Shown in pieces: positions 33,541-41,015 of a stretch of 64,000 bases of DNA (position 1 is its first letter; every line of letters begins with the position of its first letter). Below the pieces are notes generated by a model. It searched no databases. It saw only the letters and a list, made by a program, of their open reading frames with translations, and was not told the DNA's origin. Source of the stretch: Thaumarchaeota archaeon SCGC AAA007-O23 (lineage in GTDB: Archaea; Thermoproteota; Nitrososphaeria; Nitrososphaerales; Nitrosopumilaceae); contig ARWO01000005.1 in the NCBI GenBank assembly GCA_000402075.1, forward strand, positions 8,601-72,600. Direction: 5' to 3'. A program made the translations under genes and the position numbers.

Positions 33541-33660
33541 TTTATGAAATTTCGTGGATCGAGATACACAAAATCTAGAAATGCAAAAAACAGTTTTTTG
33601 AAGTATAAACTTGGATTTTTCTAAAGTCGGATCTATATCAAATCAGGAAGATTAAGAAAG

Positions 33661-33669
33661 CTTTTTAAA
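33661..33669 (+). promoter_or_regulatory. TATA box of amoX
   Basis: CTTTTTAAA lies 24-32 bp before the amoX ATG at 33693. With the amoA box on the other strand it makes a 185-bp divergent promoter region. Confidence 0.6.
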
Positions 33670-33692
33670 CATTCTACATTGATATTCTGCAT

Positions 33693-34049
33693 ATGACTTT
33701 ACCGAAAGGATTTGGCGGAGGCGGTGGCGGTGCCAGTCGTGCTGATGTCGAAGGAATGATTGGTAAGCGTATTGAGAATTATACATCACTGATAACACTT
33801 TCCTACTTGGGTGCATTCTTTGCAACAATGTTTGGAACAATGGTTGGTTACCTGTATTATCCATGGGCATATGCATCAGCAAGTGGTCATTATGCAATGA
33901 TTGTTTTGACAGTCGTTGAAGCAATTGGTTACATCTTTTGTGTCAAAGTCGGTGAGGAAGGAACAACCAAGAAAAGCAACGGTCAGATAGCGGCTGCTCT
34001 TGCAGGTACAACAGCAATTATGTTGTATGTGGCTTTGTACGTCTCTTAG
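33693..34049 (+). CDS. amoX: AmoX, archaeal ammonia monooxygenase-associated subunit
   Basis: 118 residues. A glycine-rich start (LPKGFGGGGGGASRADVEGMIGKRIENY) is followed by three membrane segments (TLSYLGAFFATMFGTMVGYL, YAMIVLTVVEAIGYIFCV, IAAALAGTTAIMLYVALYV). This is the archaeal amo-linked protein reported as an AMO subunit. Here it is divergent from amoA rather than following it, and no amoC comes after it. Confidence 0.9.
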   Translation: MTLPKGFGGGGGGASRADVEGMIGKRIENYTSLITLSYLGAFFATMFGTMVGYLYYPWAYASASGHYAMIVLTVVEAIGYIFCVKVGEEGTTKKSNGQIAAALAGTTAIMLYVALYVS

Positions 34050-34193
34050 TGATAAAATCACAATATTTTGATAGTATTTTCGCGCGTTACAAAATTTGTA
34101 TTTAACCTATTTCCCTTAGATCAAATATTTCTCAACTCTTTGTGATGTTTTCTTGTCTTTGTCCCAGAAAACAATTTTACACAAGTATGACGT

Positions 34194-35054
34194 CTGGCAC
34201 AACAACTTCAAAATTATGTACAGGAACCAAGACCATTTGTAAAATGGGCAGGAGGAAAAAGACAGCTCTTACGTGAATTAGAAAAGAACTATCCAAAAAA
34301 ATTTGATACTTATTTTGAACCGTTTCTTGGTGGTGGAGCTGTTATGTTTAATTTATTGGCAAAACATCCAGACATGAAGTGCCATGTCTCTGATCTAAAT
34401 TCTGATTTGATTTTGGCATACTTGGCAATAAGAGACAAAGTCACTGAAGTAATAGAATCTCTGGAAAATCATTCTAAAAAATATGAAAAAAATCAAAGTC
34501 AATATTACTACCGTGTCAGAGAGTTAGAACCAACATCTCAGATTGAAAAAGTGTCAAGATTGATTTTTCTAAATAAGACATGCTTTAATGGACTTTACCG
34601 TGTAAACAGTAAGGGAAAATTTAATGTTCCATTGGGCAGATATACAAATCCAAACATTGTCAATAGAGAGAACCTACTTACAGTTAGCCGAATCTTACAG
34701 TCTTCAAATTTAGAATTTTTCTGCAGAGATTTTGAACAGAGTTTGCATGACATCAAAAAGGGTGATTTTGTGTATTTTGATCCTCCTTATCAGCCAGTTA
34801 GTAATACAGCCAATTTCACAAGTTATACAAACAAGTCATTTACTGCTGATGACCTTGAAAGATTAGCAAATCTTGCCGAAAAACTAGATTCTATGGGATG
34901 CAAAGTCTTGCTTTCAAATTCAAAGTCCAAAATAGTTGAAAATTCATTTTCTTCATCAAAATGGAAAATCAAAGAAATTCGAGTAAATAGGGCCATAAAC
35001 TCTAACTCCACAAAGAGAACAGGTCATTCTGAAGTTCTGATTAAGAATTATTGA
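34194..35054 (+). CDS. dam: D12-class adenine DNA methyltransferase (Dam), start unclear
   Basis: Motifs PFVKWAGGKRQLL, FEPFLGGGAV and VYFDPPYQP are those of Dam enzymes and run in one frame. The first in-frame ATG (34344) lies after the SAM motif, so it cannot be the start. The frame is open back to TGA 34188 and offers only CTG at 34194, giving 287 residues. Either CTG is used or a small indel separates the gene from the ATG at 34187, which is out of frame. Stops exactly before tRNA-Thr. Possibly an orphan methylase. Confidence 0.8.
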   Translation: MAQQLQNYVQEPRPFVKWAGGKRQLLRELEKNYPKKFDTYFEPFLGGGAVMFNLLAKHPDMKCHVSDLNSDLILAYLAIRDKVTEVIESLENHSKKYEKNQSQYYYRVRELEPTSQIEKVSRLIFLNKTCFNGLYRVNSKGKFNVPLGRYTNPNIVNRENLLTVSRILQSSNLEFFCRDFEQSLHDIKKGDFVYFDPPYQPVSNTANFTSYTNKSFTADDLERLANLAEKLDSMGCKVLLSNSKSKIVENSFSSSKWKIKEIRVNRAINSNSTKRTGHSEVLIKNY

Positions 35055-35128
35055 AGCTCCGAGCGGGATCTGAACCCACGACCTTTACATTACCAATGTA
35101 ACGCTCTACCAGGCTGAGCTATCGGAGC
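35055..35128 (-). tRNA. tRNA-Thr (GGT)
   Basis: Minus-strand cloverleaf: acceptor GCTCCGA/TCGGAGC, anticodon loop TTGGTAA (GGT), T loop TTCAGAT, discriminator T. No intron. Adjoins the stop of the Dam gene without a gap. Confidence 0.95.
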
Positions 35129-35221
35129 ATGTCGATCCGTCAGTAAAAATCCTTATAATTCTTGGTAAAATTTTCCAGAACCATAAACTGTTAAATTTCG
35201 CTGACAGTTAGCTAGGCTAGT

Positions 35222-35343
35222 GCAGGAGTAGTCAAGCCTGGCCAAAGAAAGCATCTATGCTTTTGGACACGCGGGACTTAAGATCATAAAAATGGGTGAT
35301 CCCGTCTCTCAGGAGTTCGTGAGTTCGAATCTCACCTCCTGCA
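35222..35343 (+). tRNA. tRNA-Leu (TAA) with two introns
   Basis: Acceptor GCAGGAG/CTCCTGC, long variable arm (CTC-TCAG-GAG), T arm GTGAG-TTCGAAT-CTCAC. Removing 35249-35269 (21 nt, D-stem position 24/25) and 35284-35299 (16 nt, at 37/38) restores a standard D stem (GTCA/AGAC) and anticodon arm CGGGA-CTTAAGA-TCCCG with anticodon TAA at 35279-35281. The exact cut points can slide by one A. The first intron contains the hairpin arms AAGCAT and ATGCTT. Confidence 0.88.
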
Positions 35344-35344
35344 C

Positions 35345-35731
35345 TTATTTTGTTTGTTTAATTCCTTTAGCATTCAGGACTTCGTAAACATCAGGAAGTC
35401 CGAAAACATAGCCAATATGTACACAGTCCTTTTCTTCACATAGTAAGCAGTAAAGTTCACCATTTTGAATTGCCACTTCAGCAATTCTATTTTTAATATT
35501 ATCTTTGAGAATAATCCGATCTGCGTCAACTGAAACCTTTTCCAATTTTGGTGCATAACGAGCAAAGGTTTTGTCTTTTTTCATCACATCTTCTAGCAGA
35601 TATGTGACATATCCAGCAAAACTGTTGACACCCTTCATTGTCAACTCATCTTTGTTCTTTTGATATGTCTGGTTAAATTTATCGTAAACTGCTTCTGATA
35701 TTGTTATTGATTTGAATCCTGGTTTTGGCAT
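35345..35731 (-). CDS. Hypothetical protein with ribbon-helix-helix-like start and cysteine-rich end
   Basis: 128 residues from the ATG at 35731. PGFKSITISEAVYDKF resembles the strand-helix start of ribbon-helix-helix DNA-binding proteins; the C-terminus LYCLLCEEKDCVHIGYVF is a CxxC-x-C-x-H cluster like a SWIM-type or zinc-binding element. Possibly a metal- or redox-responsive regulator. It begins 2 bp after tRNA-Leu ends, convergent with it. Confidence 0.55.
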   Translation of the reverse strand: MPKPGFKSITISEAVYDKFNQTYQKNKDELTMKGVNSFAGYVTYLLEDVMKKDKTFARYAPKLEKVSVDADRIILKDNIKNRIAEVAIQNGELYCLLCEEKDCVHIGYVFGLPDVYEVLNAKGIKQTK

Positions 35732-35840
35732 ATTATGTACCTTACCGTAAATTAAAGTACTCAACTATATAATGTTTTTTGTTAGTATTTTCTTTACCAG
35801 TAAGAATCAGCCTTATACCAGATAAATGCAGTTTATCATC

Positions 35841-36737
35841 ATGACAAGAGGATATCAAACTGAGGAAATAAAAGAGAAACTAGTAGATTTACTGAGTAGT
35901 TCTAAGACAGGACTTTCCGGGCTTGAAATTTCTGAACGTTTGAACATTAATCGTATTACGACAACAAAATATCTTAATGTGTTTGCCGCTGAAGGTTTCG
36001 TTAAACAAAAAAACATTGGTAATGTCAATCTCTGGTTTATAGAAGATGGTACAGAGAAATTTCATTTTCCAGAAGATTTTTTCAAAGTTAAAACCAAATA
36101 CCTTGAATATCTGAGCGCACGAAAGGAAAAACTGGCATATAATCTGGTTAGAAACTCTTTTCATTCTACAACACAACCGGTGAAGATCATAACGGAGATT
36201 ATTGTTCCTGCAATACAGTCAGTATATGCTATTTTTGATCAAGGCAAAATCGGTAAATCCGAACTCAATTTTCTTGAAAAAATCATTTCAAACTCGATAC
36301 AAATAGTCAATCTTGGAAATTTTGAGGTTGACACGAAAAAGAACGTAATTATGATATCAGCAGACTATCAAAGCACTCTCTTTTCAGAGGCCGCATCAGC
36401 TTCTTTTCATGCAGATGGCTGGCAGGTTTATTCCCTAGGTGACATGTCCTCATCTATTGATGTTTTATTTGACCTTGATTTACAGAAGTTTCTAACTAAA
36501 GTTTGGAAGTCAGGAATGGGCATGATGGTAATAGTAATATTTTCATCAACAGCTGAAAGTATGAAATTCTTTGCAGAATCTGTTAATTCTATCAAATTAA
36601 AATCCAGAAAGAATCTATATCTTGCAGTTTGTGGTGACATGAAGAAGAATACTGAAATTAAGGCTGATTTGGTAGAGGAAGACATTCAGGCTATACTACA
36701 ATGGTCACAAACAACCTTTGAAAGCTTTATTTCATGA
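35841..36737 (+). CDS. Winged-helix regulator with B12-binding-like C-terminal domain
   Basis: 298 residues from the ATG at 35841; a CTTATA box centred 26 bp upstream favours this over the ATG at 35826. Residues 1-70 are a winged helix (LSGLEISERLNINRITTTKYL). The rest has a helical cap (IITEIIVPAIQSVYAIFDQ) and an alpha/beta part (VIMISADYQSTLFSEAASASF, WQVYSLGDMSSSIDVL) like cobalamin-binding photoreceptor or corrinoid regulators, but the DxHxxG cobalamin motif is absent. So the ligand, if any, is unknown. Confidence 0.6.
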   Translation: MTRGYQTEEIKEKLVDLLSSSKTGLSGLEISERLNINRITTTKYLNVFAAEGFVKQKNIGNVNLWFIEDGTEKFHFPEDFFKVKTKYLEYLSARKEKLAYNLVRNSFHSTTQPVKIITEIIVPAIQSVYAIFDQGKIGKSELNFLEKIISNSIQIVNLGNFEVDTKKNVIMISADYQSTLFSEAASASFHADGWQVYSLGDMSSSIDVLFDLDLQKFLTKVWKSGMGMMVIVIFSSTAESMKFFAESVNSIKLKSRKNLYLAVCGDMKKNTEIKADLVEEDIQAILQWSQTTFESFIS

Positions 36738-36738
36738 T

Positions 36739-36930
36739 TTATCGATTTTTGTAAAGTTTCCTTAGTCTTTCAGAATTTTCAGATCTGTCCTTAGCTGTAT
36801 ATGTAAATCTCTTTCCAATACAATCTTTGGCATGTTCTTTTACATTCTGACGGCAGAAAGGACAAATTATGTCAGGAGTGAAATGACTCCCCTCATATTC
36901 AGTGTCTTGCTCAGGTTCAGGTTCTGTCAT
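36739..36930 (-). CDS. Small zinc-finger-like protein
   Basis: 63 residues: acidic start (MTEPEPEQDTEYEG), then ICPFCRQNVKEHAKDC with a C-x2-C-x5-H-x3-C zinc motif, then a basic end. Convergent with the regulator gene, 1 bp apart. No family recognised. Confidence 0.55.
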   Translation of the reverse strand: MTEPEPEQDTEYEGSHFTPDIICPFCRQNVKEHAKDCIGKRFTYTAKDRSENSERLRKLYKNR

Positions 36931-37001
36931 AAAAATAGAAAGACATGCAAATAAAAAAACCTGTTAGTCTAGAACATAAAAAACAATGAAAATTGGTATT
37001 T

Positions 37002-37271
37002 TTACCAGTATTTTCCGTTGTCTGGAATAAGGCCAATACCTTCGTTTTCAAAGTGTCCATCCAACTCATCAATCCATCTCTCACGGTTGTCCTTGTATGA
37101 CCATCCGTGAACTCTAATCCAATAACCAATTATTGCAAGCAGGAATATTGAGAACATCATTGTACCAAAGATGTACAACATAACGTCATAAAACAGTGGA
37201 TCGTAGTTTGGTCCTATTTGGCCAGTTACACTAGATAGAATGCTAAGTAGTGCACCAAAGATAGGAATCAT
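37002..37271 (-). CDS. Small two-span membrane protein, candidate additional AMO subunit
   Basis: 89 residues from the ATG at 37271. Two membrane stretches (IPIFGALLSILSSV; VMLYIFGTMMFSIFLLAIIGYWI) and a conserved-looking, Trp- and charge-rich tail (RVHGWSYKDNRERWIDELDG). Two small helical proteins, named AmoY and AmoZ, have been reported as archaeal AMO subunits encoded side by side; this gene and its neighbour at 37400 lie 3.5 kb from amoA and fit by size and topology. The assignment is inference. Confidence 0.5.
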   Translation of the reverse strand: MIPIFGALLSILSSVTGQIGPNYDPLFYDVMLYIFGTMMFSIFLLAIIGYWIRVHGWSYKDNRERWIDELDGHFENEGIGLIPDNGKYW

Positions 37272-37399
37272 CAATAATTTGACTAATTGGAATGCATATA
37301 TACATTTCTGTAATTATCAGCAATCAACGAAAGTACTAAGATCAAAAATAAGCTAAATAGAATTAGAAAATTTCATAAAATAAGTAAAGATGTAGATAG

Positions 37400-37738
37400 T
37401 TAACCGCGTCCGTATGCAGCGTATCTGCCAGATTTTCCTCTTACAAAGAAGGCAGTAGCGATTCCACCAAATATTGCTCCTGCAATTAGAGAAGCACCAA
37501 GAACACCGCCAGCATCAAGATAAGGAGTTCCTGAACCTGTTGCAGGATTATCTGCAGCTTTCTGAACTTTTCTTTCTGCTAACTCTAAATGTTCTTCAAG
37601 TGTGATTCCACCGTCAGCACCCAATCCAGAATATGCTAAGGCTACCGGAACCATTGAGATTGTACCAATAGTAAATATTGCCATGATACTAACACTCAAA
37701 ATCATTGTTATATTCATTTTAACCTGATGAAATCTCAT
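37400..37738 (-). CDS. Small secreted/membrane protein, candidate additional AMO subunit
   Basis: 112 residues: N-terminal signal or anchor (ITMILSVSIMAIFTIGTISMVPVAL), an outer segment with a charged helix (ITLEEHLELAERKVQKAA), then a membrane span (GGVLGASLIAGAIFGGIATAFFV) and a basic end (RGKSGRYAAYGRG). Adjacent to the gene at 37002 on the same strand. Candidate for AmoY/AmoZ by size, topology and place; not proven by sequence reading. Confidence 0.5.
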   Translation of the reverse strand: MRFHQVKMNITMILSVSIMAIFTIGTISMVPVALAYSGLGADGGITLEEHLELAERKVQKAADNPATGSGTPYLDAGGVLGASLIAGAIFGGIATAFFVRGKSGRYAAYGRG

Positions 37739-37837
37739 ACCCGTTATTATTTAACTTTTTTCTCAGTTTCAATGCTGGGAATTCAGTCGATCAGAGGTCC
37801 AAGAAACGTTTATGTTACTTTTTAAGAATTTAGATTC

Positions 37838-38287
37838 ATGGGTAGAATGCATTCACATAATTATGGTAAATCACACTCTACCAGACCGTTAAATCCTAAG
37901 GCGCCATCTTGGATAACGCAAGATCCAAAGGAGATTGAAGAATTGATCATAAAGTATGCAAAAGATGATCTCTCAGCTAGTCAAATTGGTATAAAACTAA
38001 GGGATCAACATTCCATTCCACTTGTAAAGCCTATCATAAAAAAGACAATTACAGAAGTTTTAGAAGAAAATGATCTAAACCCAGAGCTTCCTGAAGATCT
38101 GAATAATATAGTTATGAAGGCAGTAGGATTACAAAAACATCTCAAGATAAATAAAAAGGATAACAGAAATGTACGTTCACTCGAGTTAATCGAGGCTAAA
38201 GTTCACCGTTTATCAGTATACTACAAAAAAATTGGTCGAATTTCCCAAAATTGGAAATACAAAGCTCTAGTGGCTCAACTAGAATAG
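37838..38287 (+). CDS. rps15: Ribosomal protein S15 (uS15)
   Basis: 149 residues, the long archaeal/eukaryotic S15. Starts MGRMHSHNYGKSHSTRP and contains SASQIGIKLRDQHSIP and the rRNA-binding part ending in RLSVYYKKIGRISQNW. Small ribosomal subunit. Followed by pcc1 and serS. Confidence 0.97.
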   Translation: MGRMHSHNYGKSHSTRPLNPKAPSWITQDPKEIEELIIKYAKDDLSASQIGIKLRDQHSIPLVKPIIKKTITEVLEENDLNPELPEDLNNIVMKAVGLQKHLKINKKDNRNVRSLELIEAKVHRLSVYYKKIGRISQNWKYKALVAQLE

Positions 38288-38345
38288 TAGTGGAACCAAA
38301 ATAACTAAAGACAAATTGTATGAATTTATTCATTATTAGAGGAAA

Positions 38346-38588
38346 ATGTCGCTAAAATGCAATGTCCAAGTAACTCTCAATAATATTTCAAAAAAAAAGG
38401 CTGCTGCAATTAAAAATGCATTAGAACCGGATAATGTTAATTTCCCAAAAGGTTTATCATTTGAAATCAAGAATATTGATAACAAACTTGTTTTTAATTT
38501 TCAAAGTATAGGAGATACAAAGAAGTTGGTAGCTACAGTGGATGAAGTATTAGAACATGTAAAACTGGTATCGGAGATAATTGAATAA
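38346..38588 (+). CDS. pcc1: KEOPS complex subunit Pcc1
   Basis: 80 residues. KKAAAIKNALEPDN and FEIKNIDNKLVFNF, then LVATVDEVLEHVKL match the CTAG/Pcc1 family. Pcc1 dimerises KEOPS, the complex making t6A37 in ANN-decoding tRNAs. Stop overlaps the serS start (TAATG). Confidence 0.9.
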   Translation: MSLKCNVQVTLNNISKKKAAAIKNALEPDNVNFPKGLSFEIKNIDNKLVFNFQSIGDTKKLVATVDEVLEHVKLVSEIIE

Positions 38589-39847
38589 TGCTTGACATGA
38601 AAATGATTCGTGAGAATCCAGAAAACATTCGAAAAATGCTCAAAGATAGAGATGTACAATTTGACCTTGACTTGCTGCTAGATCTTGATAAAAAACGAAG
38701 AGAGATGATAATTAGTACTGACGAACTAAGAAAGAAGAAAAATGAAATGTCCGTCAAAATTTCAGAGGCAAAAAAAACCGGTAGTGAAGTTACTCCAATA
38801 ATCCAGAAAATGCAATTGGTTTCTCAAGAGCTTACCAAGCTGGAAGAAGTTCAGCATGAGACTGAATTAGAGTACTCAAAACTTGCCCTAACAATCCCTA
38901 ATCTGCTTCATGAATCAGTTCCTTATGGAGATGATTCTGCAAACAAAGAAATTCGAAAATGGGGTACGATCCCTCAATTTGACTTTGAAATAAAAGATCA
39001 CATAGCCATTTCTGAAAATCTAAATTTACTTGAACTTGAAAGGGCAGCCAAGACTGCCGGAGCAAGATTTTACTATCTAAAGGATGACTTGGTAAAGATA
39101 AACCAGGCATTAATTCAATTCGGTCTGGACTTTTTATCCGAAAAAGGGTATACTATGTTCCAACCACCATATATGATTAATAGAAAGTCAATGGAAGGCG
39201 CGGTAATATTAGATGACTTTGAAGATGTTATCTACAAGATTGAAGATCAAGATCTCTATCTAATTGGTACATCTGAGCATGCCATGGTTTCAATGTATTC
39301 TGGTGAGATATTAGATGGAAATTCACTCCCTACTAGATGTGCTGCTATTAGTCCGTGCTTTAGAAAAGAGGCGGGTGCACACGGAAAGGATCAAAAGGGA
39401 ATATTCAGAGTTCACCAATTTGAAAAGATAGAACAGATTGTTTTCTCAAAACCTGAAGATTCTTGGAAAGAGCATGAAAAGATGATTGGTATTACAGAAG
39501 AATTTTTTCAAAAGCTAGAGATTCCACACAGGGTGGTTCTTTTATCAAGTGGTGATATGAGTAAGATTTCCGCGAAAACATATGACTTAGAGGTATGGAT
39601 GGCAGCCCAAAATGCTTACAGAGAAGTGGTTTCGTGCTCAAACTGCCTAGATTATCAGTCTAGAAGACTAAAAATTAGATTTAGGGATAAAACAAATGAA
39701 GAGACACAGTATGCTCACACCTTAAACAGTACTCTTGTTGCTACTGAACGAACCATGGTTGCAATAATTGAAAATTTTCAAACCAAAGATGGGCATGTAA
39801 ACATTCCAAATGTTTTACAAAAATATATGGGCAAAAAAATAATCTGA
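38588..39847 (+). CDS. serS: Seryl-tRNA synthetase
   Basis: 419 residues, common class II SerRS. N-terminal tRNA-binding coiled coil (residues about 25-110), motif 2 PCFRKEAGAHGKDQKGIFRVHQFEK, motif 3 near TLVATERTMVAIIE. Coupled to pcc1 by TAATG. Confidence 0.96.
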   Translation: MLDMKMIRENPENIRKMLKDRDVQFDLDLLLDLDKKRREMIISTDELRKKKNEMSVKISEAKKTGSEVTPIIQKMQLVSQELTKLEEVQHETELEYSKLALTIPNLLHESVPYGDDSANKEIRKWGTIPQFDFEIKDHIAISENLNLLELERAAKTAGARFYYLKDDLVKINQALIQFGLDFLSEKGYTMFQPPYMINRKSMEGAVILDDFEDVIYKIEDQDLYLIGTSEHAMVSMYSGEILDGNSLPTRCAAISPCFRKEAGAHGKDQKGIFRVHQFEKIEQIVFSKPEDSWKEHEKMIGITEEFFQKLEIPHRVVLLSSGDMSKISAKTYDLEVWMAAQNAYREVVSCSNCLDYQSRRLKIRFRDKTNEETQYAHTLNSTLVATERTMVAIIENFQTKDGHVNIPNVLQKYMGKKII

Positions 39848-39889
39848 CTCCAGTACGACTTATATTTTGGAATCAGAGGGCGATAGTAA

Positions 39890-40501
39890 TTGGTTAGAAA
39901 AACACGAAAAATCAAGGACAAATGGAAAGAAAAAAAATGGATAACGGTTTCGGCACCAGATTCATTCAACAATATACCTGTAGCATATATTCCGATAACA
40001 GATGACAAGAATGCTGTAGGAAGAGTGATAGAAGTTACATTATTTGATATTTTGAAGGGTGACCCATCACAACACCAATACAAAATATTTTTTCAAATTA
40101 ACAAAGTATCTGGTGAAAAGGCTACCACAATTTTTAAGAGATATGAATATTCGAAAGAATTTCTGCGAAGTTTAATTAGACGTGGTTCTTCTAGGATTAA
40201 TTTTAGTATAGATGCAAAGACCAAAGATGGGCATATATTCAGAATTAAAATATTAACTCTTAGTCATAGAGAACTTAATACTTCTAGAAAACGTGCATTA
40301 AGATTAGAAGCAAAAAAACAAATAGAAAAAATAGTTCCACGAATGACAATTGATGAATTCGCCCAAGCGGCGTGCTATGGAAAGATTAGCTCTGATATTA
40401 TGGCTACCACAAAAAAGATTATTCGTGTTAGACATGTTGGTTTGGAAAAAGTCAAATTGCTTAGGACATCAGAAGAAGAAGTTGCTCTTCTCCAAGCTTA
40501 A
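39890..40501 (+). CDS. rps1e: Ribosomal protein eS1 (S3Ae)
   Basis: 203 residues, TTG start with a CTTATATTT box 23-31 bp upstream (leaderless). KWKEKKWITVSAP and FRIKILTLSHRELNTSRKRALR are typical of S3Ae. Small-subunit protein shared by archaea and eukaryotes. Confidence 0.95.
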   Translation: MVRKTRKIKDKWKEKKWITVSAPDSFNNIPVAYIPITDDKNAVGRVIEVTLFDILKGDPSQHQYKIFFQINKVSGEKATTIFKRYEYSKEFLRSLIRRGSSRINFSIDAKTKDGHIFRIKILTLSHRELNTSRKRALRLEAKKQIEKIVPRMTIDEFAQAACYGKISSDIMATTKKIIRVRHVGLEKVKLLRTSEEEVALLQA

Positions 40502-40530
40502 ATTAAGATATCAAATTTCTATTTAACAAC

Positions 40531-40962
40531 ATGACAAGAAATATTGTGGCCAAAATAGATTTGATATTACATGCCACTGAAGATTTTCAAAAAATAGCAG
40601 AACCTCTAAATGATTTATTTGCTATAGAAAAGGAGGACGTTACAAAACAGGAGCTTTCTGGGCATTTTGGAAATCCTATTTTGATGTTACATGTGGAGGT
40701 TAAAAAGAAAAGAGCGGATCAGTTTATCAAAAAACTTGTTTCGCTTATTCCTAGAGAGACAATGAGCGAACTGTTAACAAATATTGAAGAGCGAATTTTT
40801 GAATCATCTATGTATATACGATTTTCAAAGCAAAGCCTTGTAAAAAAAATTCTGACACTTGAAGAGAAGGATCCTATTAGAATTGCAATTTATACACCAA
40901 CATATGTAAAAAAGGAGATACCAGACACTTACAGAAAATTACTAAATCAAAATAATGATTAA
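40531..40962 (+). CDS. Archaeal exosome-associated/RNA-binding protein (COG1325-like)
   Basis: 143 residues; ferredoxin-like fold start (AKIDLILHATEDFQKIAEPL), then LSGHFGNPILMLHVEVKKKRADQFI, matching the small RNA-binding proteins related to ribosomal L5 that archaeal genomes label exosome subunit. Follows rps1e by 29 bp; likely same transcript. Confidence 0.75.
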   Translation: MTRNIVAKIDLILHATEDFQKIAEPLNDLFAIEKEDVTKQELSGHFGNPILMLHVEVKKKRADQFIKKLVSLIPRETMSELLTNIEERIFESSMYIRFSKQSLVKKILTLEEKDPIRIAIYTPTYVKKEIPDTYRKLLNQNND

Positions 40963-41015
40963 ACCTGAAGATGCTTTTAGTATTATTTTAAATAAAGTTA
41001 CAGGAGCTTAACATC

